44,802 nt of DNA from Snodgrassella sp. (GTDB lineage Bacteria; Pseudomonadota; Gammaproteobacteria; Burkholderiales; Neisseriaceae): assembly GCA_024103515.1 (NCBI GenBank), contig JAGGIK010000011.1, positions 1,956 to 46,757 on the forward strand. Direction: 5' to 3'. Shown here in pieces: positions 20,548-28,960 of the stretch. How positions within the stretch are numbered: position 1 is the first letter of the stretch; every line of letters starts with the position of its first letter. Below the pieces are notes generated by a model that did not search any database, was not told where the DNA came from, and saw only the letters and a list, made by a program, of their open reading frames with translations. The translations under genes and the position numbers were made by a program.

Positions 20548-22865
20548 ATCAGCGAACAATATCTTCCTCTCAAGCAATTTTATTTTCTGTATTATCTGCT
20601 CTTACTATTGTAGTTATATGTTGCCTATTTCATAACAATTTTTTTTGTGTTGATGATAGTGAATATGAAATGCTCGGTTTTCTAAGACAAATCGGTCATA
20701 TATGGATCAATGGTTCAATTCCTTTCATTGTGGACTCAATGTATTTGGGTGGCAACGAAATGATTGATTTGGGCAAAGGAATATTTTTACCACAAAATAT
20801 TTTGGTTTCTCTGATTGCTTCTAAATTTAATTATATTCAGTTACCAGGGATAATATTAGCTTTTATCAATTTAGTTCTGGTTTGTCTGTCTGCTTTGTCA
20901 ATAGCAAAGACCTTTAAGCTGCGCAACTCTTACGCCTATGCATTTGCAAGTTTAGCAACAATTCAGCCTATTTTTCTATATTACTATCTTGGTGCATGGT
21001 GGAATGCCGGTAATGGACAAGCATGGGCAATGGTGAGTATTGCTACTTTTCTGTTACTAAAAAGTAATTATAATGTAAAAAATATTATTATAAATTTTGT
21101 ATCGGTAGTTTTTTTAATGTCTGCAGGTTGGCCTCATGGGATAATTGGGTATGCAGCTTTCGTTTTGGTCACACAATTTTTTGAATTAACGTATCAACGT
21201 AATTGGAAAAAGAATATATTTTTAATTGTACCAAGTTTATTGGCTTTTATTTTTTCTTTGCCAATTTATTCAGAATACATTTATTCACATGATTTAATTA
21301 ATCGTATTAGTGGTTTTTACAGTGATCAAAGAAGATTGACGCCTTCTTGGTCAAGTATTGTTTTAGGATTTTTTCCGGCTTCTTATGATTTCATGAATAC
21401 TTCGGGATATAAAATGATTTACTTCCCGATTGGGTTTTCGACTCTATTTATTCCTTTGGCGCTATGTTATCGTAAAATAAACTTATTGTGGCAAAAAGAT
21501 GCCAATCTTAAATGGCTAGTGATGTTAATTTTTGGCTTTTTCATGTTAACTCAAATGCCAGGACAATTTGGGCCTTTACGCTGGCCTTTTCGTTTTTTAC
21601 CATTTATTTGTTTATTTATCAGTCTGACAGTATTTTATATTTTAGAAAATGCTCCTACTATCATTATGAAAGGTGTAGTGCTAAGTAGGACAGCTTATAT
21701 AAGTTTATATATTTTTTTAGCCGGCCTATTATTTTTAATACCGTTATATATGGGATTTGATATATTCGGATTAACATTAATATTACTTCTATTATTATTT
21801 TTGATTGAAAGGGAGTTATTTGATCTAAAGAAAAGTGTGCTAGCCAATTTTAATAAAAATTATTTTATAATTATAATATGCACTTTTTGTTTGGTTTCTT
21901 TTAATTCATTGGGTACACATCCAATATATTTATTATTACAAATATTCTCTGTGTTACTGCTTTTAATTTGTCCGGTGGTGATTAATCGAAAGAGCCAATT
22001 TGGATTGAGTTTGTTGAATTTTGTCACATTAGTAATAATGTTAAATGGTATGCCCACTATCGGTGGTCTATATGGGTATGAAATTAAATTATCAGACAGT
22101 ATTCAGCGTCCAAATAATATTAATCTGCAAGGTTATGTTCTTTCTTTACCTATGAATCTCATATTAACTGAATCTAAGCAATTAAGTGATGCATTTTCTG
22201 CTCAGTTTGGTATCTATGATATTAAATCTGTAAATGGATATTCTCCTGTTGGTAATAAAAGGTTGGAAGCCATACTGCCTGTTCATAAAAGTGCTCATGG
22301 TGTGTTTTCTTCAAATGAAACTTTAAAAAATATTTTGAGTAAAGGCGATAATTTCGATGTTTGTCAGGCAATTCTAATGCGTATTAGTACTGTCATTGTC
22401 AATAAGGTTGATTATGACAAATTTAAAGATAATTTTAGTCGATGTGGTTATACTCAGGTACAGGTAGCTGATTATCGTCAAAATTTGTATGTTTCTTTAC
22501 CCTTGTCACAGACAAACGGTTGGGAAAATAATTTACCTTCTGCTTTTCCTGCTATAAAAGGTATAGATGTTGTTTCACATAAGAATAATGTCGATCTGAT
22601 TAATATTCCTGCTCATAATGAAGCGTTAACTTTAATTTTTCCACGCTTGTGGTGGTATGGTTATACTGCAAAAATCAATGGCCAATCATTGCCCGTTACT
22701 TCTGATAAATCTGGATTGTTGGTACAGGTAAATGTGCCACCTTCAGCAACAGGGATTTTGAAATTAAGTTATTTTCCTGTTACTTGGCGCTATGTGTGGT
22801 TTTTACCTTTACTAGCACTAGCAGGTCTGGGCGTTTTGGTATTCCGCTATAGAGTAAAAAAGTAA
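20544..22865 (+). CDS. Large multi-spanning membrane protein, GT-C/YfhO-like glycosyltransferase candidate
   Basis: A 773-residue protein with about a dozen membrane segments. After the first span, an extracytoplasmic loop has an acidic motif (FFCVDDSEYEMLG, about residues 33-45), as in GT-C transferases that use lipid-linked sugars. The central part is hydrophobic. From about residue 520 there is a mostly soluble domain, then a beta-rich piece (WWYGYTAKINGQSLPVTSD) and a last membrane segment with a basic end (VFRYRVKK), as in YfhO-like proteins. It overlaps the epimerase gene by four bases. It is the likely transferase of the module, moving the flipped furanose to an acceptor. Family assignment rests on topology and context, not on a clear signature. 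Confidence 0.65.
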   Translation: MNQRTISSSQAILFSVLSALTIVVICCLFHNNFFCVDDSEYEMLGFLRQIGHIWINGSIPFIVDSMYLGGNEMIDLGKGIFLPQNILVSLIASKFNYIQLPGIILAFINLVLVCLSALSIAKTFKLRNSYAYAFASLATIQPIFLYYYLGAWWNAGNGQAWAMVSIATFLLLKSNYNVKNIIINFVSVVFLMSAGWPHGIIGYAAFVLVTQFFELTYQRNWKKNIFLIVPSLLAFIFSLPIYSEYIYSHDLINRISGFYSDQRRLTPSWSSIVLGFFPASYDFMNTSGYKMIYFPIGFSTLFIPLALCYRKINLLWQKDANLKWLVMLIFGFFMLTQMPGQFGPLRWPFRFLPFICLFISLTVFYILENAPTIIMKGVVLSRTAYISLYIFLAGLLFLIPLYMGFDIFGLTLILLLLLFLIERELFDLKKSVLANFNKNYFIIIICTFCLVSFNSLGTHPIYLLLQIFSVLLLLICPVVINRKSQFGLSLLNFVTLVIMLNGMPTIGGLYGYEIKLSDSIQRPNNINLQGYVLSLPMNLILTESKQLSDAFSAQFGIYDIKSVNGYSPVGNKRLEAILPVHKSAHGVFSSNETLKNILSKGDNFDVCQAILMRISTVIVNKVDYDKFKDNFSRCGYTQVQVADYRQNLYVSLPLSQTNGWENNLPSAFPAIKGIDVVSHKNNVDLINIPAHNEALTLIFPRLWWYGYTAKINGQSLPVTSDKSGLLVQVNVPPSATGILKLSYFPVTWRYVWFLPLLALAGLGVLVFRYRVKK

Positions 22866-22932
22866 AATTAATATAGAAATTTGTCAATATATTAATGTTT
22901 TTGGTCTTTAATGTTTATCTGCTGAAACTCTT

Positions 22933-22967
22933 AATGCACTTTAATTTTTGATTAAGGTGCATTTTTT
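22933..22967 (+). terminator. Terminator of the glycan module
   Basis: A 12-bp stem with one mismatch (AATGCACTTTAA / TTAAGGTGCATT), a 7-base loop and a T run. It lies about 70 bases past the stop of the 773-residue gene. Confidence 0.8.
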
Positions 22968-23015
22968 ATTGTGATTTTTTTATAGAAAATTTTATTTTTA
23001 AATATATAAAGTGTG

Positions 23016-24212
23016 AATACTCCATAGTCAGCACAAATCTGATGTAGAAAATCATGTTGCTTGTTTTAGGGTTTTATACTCAATCGGCGTCATATTATTT
23101 AGTGCTTGATGAGGTCTTTCGGTGTTATAAACTGTTAGCCATTCTTCGGTTATTTTTATTTCTTACCTAGGTTATTAAGGTTATTAAATAGATAAAGATC
23201 CAGTATTTCTGTGCGATAGCTACGATTAAGTCGTTCAATATACTCGTTTTGCTATGGCCTGCCTGGTTGAATATCATCTAGGGTGATACCATGTGATTTT
23301 GCCCAATAAGTGAACGTATTCCCGGTAAATTCCGCTCCATTATCCACGCGTATTTTGCGTGGATAAGCATGATATTCAGCCAATTAATCCAAATAACGGC
23401 TCACCTACCAGCCGGTAAACTGACCGCAATATCAATGCCTAACGCCTTACGATTAAAGTCATCGATGACATTGAGGGTTCTAAACCTACGTCGATTGTGA
23501 CTGCTGTCGCGCATCAAAGCCATTGACCAGTATTCACCTTGTTTACTGGGTACCAATGGTTTTTCTGGACTTCGTGGAGCAATACGCTGCTAACGCTTTA
23601 CCCTGAGATTATGCTTTAATTAACAATATAGCCGTTAAACCTGTTTATGATTGCATTGATAGCCAAGCTTACTGATGCGGTTAAAACACTTGGAAAAGTC
23701 CCAGCGTCAATGCCTATCCGTGATCGCACTGGGTACCGACATCATCAAATAATCATCCTGTAATTTGGGTTGATAATAGTAAGCACAGCGGCTTAAGCCA
23801 ACAATAGCGCAGTTGATGGCAATCGTAACATTATGGCTTTGTTGTAGTTGCACTCCCAAGCTTTACTTGCCTGGGTGGGTACTAAGACTTTGTTATGGTT
23901 TCCTTCTGAAGCTAGGATTGTAAACTTAGTTCAGCCAACATTTGCTCAAGCTTATGGTTTTCAGCTTCCCGTTGCTTTAAGCGTTTGCTATCTGAGGTTT
24001 CCATACCAGCGTATTGATCACACCATTGATAAAAAATTGAATTCCCCATACCGTATTTACGGCAAATTTTTAATGGCCATACCAATTTTAGCTGCTTATA
24101 AAATAGCTACGAATTGATAGGGCGTGTTATTTATTTGATGTTTAAATCCGCTATGGGTTATTAAAGAGAATTTACTACTTTTATGCTGTATTATTTTAGG
24201 GGATAGTTACAA
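23016..24212 (-). mobile_element. IS-A, nearly full-length decayed IS3-family element
   Basis: About 1.2 kb, the normal size for an IS3-family element, oriented to the minus strand. The 5' end is near 24212 (GGGGATAGTTACAAAGG). orfA lies at about 24100-23920, with a conserved RLKQREAENHKLEQMLAELS-like segment. The orfB core includes EYWSMALMRDS..NRRRFRTLNVIDDFNRKALGID (first Asp), IRVDNGAEFTGN (second Asp) and QNEYIERLNRSYR (Glu), typical of the IS407-like branch. Stops and frameshifts interrupt both frames, so it cannot move by itself. Parts of the same element occur at 13036, 14651, 17221 and 40468. Confidence 0.8.
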
Positions 24213-24685
24213 AGGGACTTTGCAATTTATTCAGATTTTATGGGTATGCTGATTGTTAATTAAATAGCTTATGTTGTAATTTGTTGGTATAAAAACAATT
24301 AGATTTTAATTGTAAATTTTTTAGGTAAGGAATAGAATAACTTGATTCGTGTTCTGTATTTATTTAAATTAAATTCGAGAAAAATAGACAGCCTTTAAGC
24401 AATTTTGCTGGCCGCAACTATGGTGAGGACATTAAATTAGGTTCAGTTTTATATCGGTTTCATACCCCAAAGATCAATAATGTGCGAACGATAATCAATC
24501 ACCGACAAATTCGGTGCTTTTTGACTGAGCGTTAGTTAGGTTAATGCATAGATAAAACCACGATAAATTAACGATCAGGTATGACAGAACCGGGCTACTC
24601 TTTATATCTAAATATTTGAGATGTTTTTCTCAATATTTATGGAGTTCGAGGCTGCTGGATAAGGCAGCTGTATTGGTGATTTATG
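24213..24685. other. Non-coding stretch between IS-A and trmL
   Basis: AT-rich, without an open frame that looks real. A short stretch near 24475-24500 has small dyads, but no T-tailed terminator for trmL was convincing. Nothing else was recognised. Confidence 0.4.
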
Positions 24686-25168
24686 TTACTTCAGTCTGGC
24701 AAAATTCTGTTGCCTCAAGGCTTCATACACTACGATCGCAGCTGCGTTTGACAAATTTAATGAGCGAATATGTTTAGATTGAGGAATGCGTATACAGTTC
24801 TGGGCGCGTGCTTGAGCAAAATCTTGGGGAAGGCCTGTGGTTTCTCGACCGAAGAGAAAATATATTTCCTGTGAGCTGTCGCTGTAGTCGAATTGGGTGT
24901 AGTTAAGTGTCCCGTATGTTTCAATTAAGTATATTTGTGTATTAGGTCCTGATTCGGTTTGAGAAATAAATTCTTCTAGATTGCTGTGATGGTGAATATC
25001 AACATATGGCCAGTAATCTAATCCTGCTCGTTTAAGCATTTTGTCGTCGGTTGAAAAGCCTAACGGGTGAATGAGATGCAGGCTGGTGTTGGTGCCAGCA
25101 CAGGTACGGGCAATATTACCTGTATTGGCTGGTATTTGTGGTTGGTAGAGGACGATATGCAATCCCAT
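24686..25168 (-). CDS. trmL: tRNA (cytidine/uridine-2'-O-)-methyltransferase TrmL
   Basis: A SPOUT-class methyltransferase that methylates the 2'-O of the wobble nucleotide (position 34) of certain leucine tRNAs, using S-adenosylmethionine. 160 residues, the usual length. It starts MGLHIVLYQPQIPANTGNIAR (residues 1-21, the RNA-side motif 1). It then has LFGRETTGLP near 105-114 and the trefoil-knot motif RIPQ..HIRSLNLSNAAAIVVYE near 127-149. Stand-alone gene in a gene-poor region. Intact and with normal composition, so part of the native backbone. Confidence 0.95.
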   Translation of the reverse strand: MGLHIVLYQPQIPANTGNIARTCAGTNTSLHLIHPLGFSTDDKMLKRAGLDYWPYVDIHHHSNLEEFISQTESGPNTQIYLIETYGTLNYTQFDYSDSSQEIYFLFGRETTGLPQDFAQARAQNCIRIPQSKHIRSLNLSNAAAIVVYEALRQQNFARLK

Positions 25169-25619
25169 GATGTGATCTCTTGTTCAAAACCGATTAGTTT
25201 ATACCAAAATCAGATTTATTTTGTATTTTTGGTGTTGTTATTATTTTTCTGTTTTAGAATATTTCTATATCAAAGTCATTTTAATCGGTTGATTCAGGTT
25301 GTTATACCGTGGAAATCTAAATATTTTTGTTTATGATGTTTGTGTAATTTTTAAAGAAAATTTATGCAGTGAAATAAGTATGAAATTAATTTTAAGAAGG
25401 AACTAATGTGTTGATGAAATTATAAAGAGCTTGGTGAGTGGGCAACACTTGGATATATGATTTTTTTAAAGGTAAGATAAATTTATTATTGAAAAGGGAT
25501 AATATTATTCAATTCAAATAAATGAGTTGAATTTATAGCGCTGATTTTAAACAATAGCTTATTAATCTTGCTTAATCTGGTTAACTTATACTTAACTGGT
25601 GCGTAAATATGATTTAACA
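25169..25619. other. Non-coding stretch upstream of trmL
   Basis: An AT-rich interval with short open frames but no credible gene. It should include the trmL promoter; none was clear enough to call. Confidence 0.4.
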
Positions 25620-26885
25620 TTATCTACTTTGGATCATTGGATAACACAATCAACGCGGGTGGTTCATGTGCAACCAATAAAAATTGAAGCTTGGGGGGCG
25701 CTAGAATTGCTGGTATTGAAAACAGCCTAAACAGATTCGTACGGAAAACGATATTCTAAAGCGAGCAGCGCTGATAAAGGTATGTAATTCAGCATTCTAT
25801 CAGTCAGTCATTTTTGTTGTGGTATAAAAAGTTATGTTGACTTCTCGGCTTATCAAGGCGTTAGGTCTATTATTGGTGTAAAACAGTAAAACAGTAAAAC
25901 AGTAAAACAGTAAAACAGTAAAACAGTAAAACAGCAGGTGGGCGTCGATTATATTGATAATATTTAGTTATGATTAATTGGTGCTGTTAATCCTATGGTT
26001 TTAAGGCGAATACATTTAATTTTGCCGCAAGAAGGGATTTGGGTGTCTGGTTATTATAGTGGTCCGGTTACGATTGAACATGACAAATTATGTCAATAAA
26101 CAGTAAATAATGACATTTTAGCCAATTATTTATTATGTCAGTGTGAAGGGAACAATAATTTGTTGTTGCTGACTTAGCTTTCATTAGGGTTAATCAGCGT
26201 AGGAATGGTTTGGGTGTTAGTAAGTTTATCTGATCGACACATAGCTATTTAGGGTGTTGGCCTGTATACAACAGCAGATTTATTCATGTCGTCTTTAAGT
26301 AAAATAACAGCAGTTAGGGCGTGGTTTGGTGATGATATCGGTACTGAATGTTATCACTGACAAACATTTACGTTGCGGGCTTTTCCAAATGTTTTAATTG
26401 TATTAGAAAGTTTGGTCGTAATCAGTAGAATCATAGATGTGTTTAGCGGGTATATTGCCAGTAAAGCTTAACCTCGGTGGTAAAGGGTAAACAATGTATT
26501 CTATTATGCAGCCCAAAAAGGCAATTATTATTGATATCGAAGATGAAGTTGTTCCATTTAGACCGTGGCAAAATGTTGGATAGCCAGTTATTAAATAATT
26601 ATGTTAACAAATTATGTTAACAAATTTAGCATTAAATGTTGATTAAGCCAGAAAGGGATTTATATGCTAATGTTCTTAAATCGGCGACAATGAAAAACAG
26701 TTAAAACGATATTGGTGTGAGGCGTAAATTTATGCCCACAATGGAATGATAATAAGCTTTTGCTACATAAGCATATTGGTATAAACATAAGTGATCACAT
26801 TCGTTATTAGGGTATTTGCCTCTTGTTGGATTCAATAAAAGTGCATTCTTTAATTTTGTTGTTTGAATATGTGTTGCTAGTCCAG
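25620..26885 (+). mobile_element. IS-B-like decayed IS3-family element with tandem-repeat tract
   Basis: An orfA piece is read near 25730-25790 (QIRTENDILKRAALIKV). The orfB end and terminus lie near 26740-26885: the plus strand resembles 15330-15471, ending TTTAATTTTGTTGTTTGAATATGTGTTGCTAGTCCA. The total is about 1.27 kb, fitting one IS3-type element, and the order matches the minus-strand copy at 42902-44075. The centre (about 25980-26650) has many stops and does not look like a normal transposase, so the piece may be chimeric or strongly decayed. It contains the seven-copy TAAAACAG repeat and a doubled 13-mer around GTTAAC near 26597-26622. Confidence 0.5.
25879..25934. repeat. Tandem repeat, seven copies of TAAAACAG
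   Basis: Seven perfect 8-base units, 56 bases, directly after TATTGGTG. The array ends in CAGG. It lies in decayed IS3 sequence with no intact reading frame across it. Perfect identity between units in otherwise decayed DNA suggests recent slippage. Confidence 0.98.
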
Positions 26886-26923
26886 ATTTTATAGTATAAA
26901 TTATTTTTTGTATTTACTATTTT

Positions 26924-27121
26924 GTGTTGAGTTTGATGTGTTTAGGGCTTATTTATTTGTTTGTTTGTTTGTTTGTTTGTTTGTCGCCATCTTATGCTTG
27001 GCTCAACCAGCATATGCTGGTTATGTTAATACATGTTTGTGAACTGGGTGCTATTGGAGGAACTACAATAAGTATATTTTTTTGCGTCGTAGTGATGCTA
27101 GTAGGCAGTTATTTCTACTAG
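26924..27121 (+). CDS. Doubtful small membrane protein spanning a TTTG repeat
   Basis: 65 residues from GTG 26924 (or 61 from ATG 26936). The N-terminal half is a hydrophobic segment encoded largely by the TTTG repeat (LIYLFVCLFVCLSPSYA, signal-peptide-like), followed by a polar turn and a second hydrophobic segment (ISIFFCVVVMLVG). No good ribosome binding site is seen. The other two frames after the repeat close within about 20 codons, so changes in repeat number would switch this frame on or off. It may be a relic or a chance frame. Confidence 0.25.
   Translation: MLSLMCLGLIYLFVCLFVCLSPSYAWLNQHMLVMLIHVCELGAIGGTTISIFFCVVVMLVGSYFY
26956..26983. repeat. Tetranucleotide repeat, seven copies of TTTG
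   Basis: Seven perfect TTTG units (28 bases) near the start of the 26924-27121 frame. Tetranucleotide tracts of this kind mediate phase variation in Neisseriaceae and Pasteurellaceae genes when they lie in a coding region or promoter. Confidence 0.97.
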
Positions 27122-27734
27122 GGGATATGATATAATTAATTTTGAAATCAAGGTGTTGGTTGCTAAATCAGAAATAGCGGGACAAGTTGATAGCGGATGT
27201 AAGTTACTACATAATCAGCTTAATGAATTATCAATGTTTTTGCTAAAAGCTTATGATTTAATCAATGTAAAAAGGGGAGAATCAATCAAATTATTGCATA
27301 TTGTTAAGCGTGCTAAAGTTTTTATAAATAGTTTTGGTGCTTATATATTTTATAAAGATTAATTTTGTTGTGTGTGTGCGTTACTTGTGGAAAGTAAGTT
27401 ATTTTGTTGTCCACTTATGCTGTTAAGATTCAATATTTCTTTTCGTTAGTTATTGGTGGTTGTTGTTTAATAACCAATTATTTTTTTAAAGATTCTCTGC
27501 TTAAAGTGCCTAAGAATGTGATTGGGTCTGCTAAATCAATATTTTTCTTTAGAAGCTGTGTATCAATTTATTTTTTTACATTAAATTTATTTGCTCATGA
27601 GTGATAAGCATTGTATTTTTATGCAAGAAATTTATATTTTTATAGCTAAATGTTATTAAGTTGTTTTGTTTAATTTATGCTAATGTTAATGTATGTTTTA
27701 TGTAAAGAGATGTTTACTCGCTAAAGGAATGTTT

Positions 27735-28922
27735 ATGGAAGATATTAGACGATTAATAGAAGCAGACCTGAATGATTTTATTCAATTACGGCATGATATT
27801 CATGAGCATCCAGAACTGGCTTTTAATGAAACTCGTACCAGTGATAAGGTAGCCCAATTATTAGAACAATGGGGCTACCAAGTTGAACGAGGGATTGGTG
27901 GTACTGGCTTGGTGGCACAATTGCGCCTTGGTGACGGTACAAAACGCATTGGTATCCGTGCTGATATGGATGCTTTGCCTATTCACGAGGAAAGTGGTGT
28001 GGCATACAGCAGTGCTAATGAGGGCAAGATGCACGCATGTGGTCATGATGGACATACGACCATGTTGCTGGCTGCCGCCAAGGTGCTGGCGACTAGAAAA
28101 TCTTTTAATGGGACGGTGAATTTGATTTTTCAGCCGGCTGAGGAATTTGGACGTCCGAATAGTGGTGCAGCACGGATGGTTGCTGAGGGCTTATTTGAGA
28201 AGTATCCCTGCGATGCGGTTTTTGGGATGCATAATATGCCCGGCTATCCTCAAGGACAATTACATTTTTATGATGGTTGGATGATGGCATCCTCTGATGC
28301 GGTGACTATTACCGTGAAGGGGGTAGGCGGTCATGGTGCTAAGCCCCACAATACACACGATCCGATTGTGGCTGCATCTTCTATTGTGATGGCATTACAG
28401 ACGATTGTATCACGTAATGTCAGTCCGTTGGATTCTGCTGTGGTAACGGTGGGGATGTTTCATGCAGGTGTGGCTAATAATGTGATTCCGGAACAGGCTG
28501 AACTGAAGCTGACGGTACGTTGCTTCAAGCCTGAAGTACGTAAGTTATTGCAGGAACGTATTGAGGCGGTGGTACATGCACAAGCGCAAAGTTTTAATGT
28601 CGAGGCACATGTGGATTACCAGCATGGTTATGCGCCGGTATTTAATACCAGTGAAGAGACACAATTTGCGCGGCAGGTGGCCCGTAAAGTGGTAGCGGAA
28701 GAGGATATTGTTGATCAGACTGAAGCAATTGCCGGCAGTGAGGATTTCTCCTTTATGCTGGAAAAATGTCCGGGTTGTTATTTGTTTGTGGGTAACGGAC
28801 TGAAAGAGGATGACGCAGCATCAGGTTATGATCTGCATAATCCTTATTATGACTTCAATGATAAGAATATTGCAGTAGGAGCAACTTACTGGGTAACACT
28901 GGCAGAAGAGTTTTTGAAATAA
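27735..28922 (+). CDS. M20 family amidohydrolase (hippurate/N-acyl-amino-acid hydrolase type)
   Basis: A cytoplasmic zinc-dependent hydrolase of the M20D group that splits N-acyl amino acids such as hippurate or N-acetyl amino acids. From the ATG at 27735 (AAGGA six bases upstream) it has 395 residues. Earlier in-frame starts at 27693 and 27729 are less well placed. Metal-site elements are visible: D79 in RADMDALP, C102 and H104 in HACGHDGH, E136/E137 in QPAEE, H166 in GMHN, and a C-terminal His in DLHNPYYDFND. Substrate cannot be told. 38 bases before an MHS transporter gene on the same strand, so an import-and-hydrolyse operon is likely. Confidence 0.92.
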   Translation: MEDIRRLIEADLNDFIQLRHDIHEHPELAFNETRTSDKVAQLLEQWGYQVERGIGGTGLVAQLRLGDGTKRIGIRADMDALPIHEESGVAYSSANEGKMHACGHDGHTTMLLAAAKVLATRKSFNGTVNLIFQPAEEFGRPNSGAARMVAEGLFEKYPCDAVFGMHNMPGYPQGQLHFYDGWMMASSDAVTITVKGVGGHGAKPHNTHDPIVAASSIVMALQTIVSRNVSPLDSAVVTVGMFHAGVANNVIPEQAELKLTVRCFKPEVRKLLQERIEAVVHAQAQSFNVEAHVDYQHGYAPVFNTSEETQFARQVARKVVAEEDIVDQTEAIAGSEDFSFMLEKCPGCYLFVGNGLKEDDAASGYDLHNPYYDFNDKNIAVGATYWVTLAEEFLK

Positions 28923-28960
28923 GCTCGGTTGAATATTGTTTAGATAAAGGGAGTATTTGC

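Larger units (their letters stand above)
26886..27734. other. AT-rich stretch with small open frames, no recognised gene
   Basis: Between the IS-B-like remnant and the amidohydrolase. It has three short plus-strand frames (26924-27121, 27153-27362, 27404-27604). The first is listed separately because of its repeat. The second (69 residues, GTG start) is soluble and Lys-rich at its centre. The third has one hydrophobic segment. None has a clear ribosome binding site or known domain. The amidohydrolase promoter must lie in the last part but was not identified. Confidence 0.35.

Noticed and set aside
25879-25934. Possible CRISPR array
   Set aside because: The 8-base units are directly adjacent with no spacers, so it is a simple tandem repeat. 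No cas gene is present in the window.
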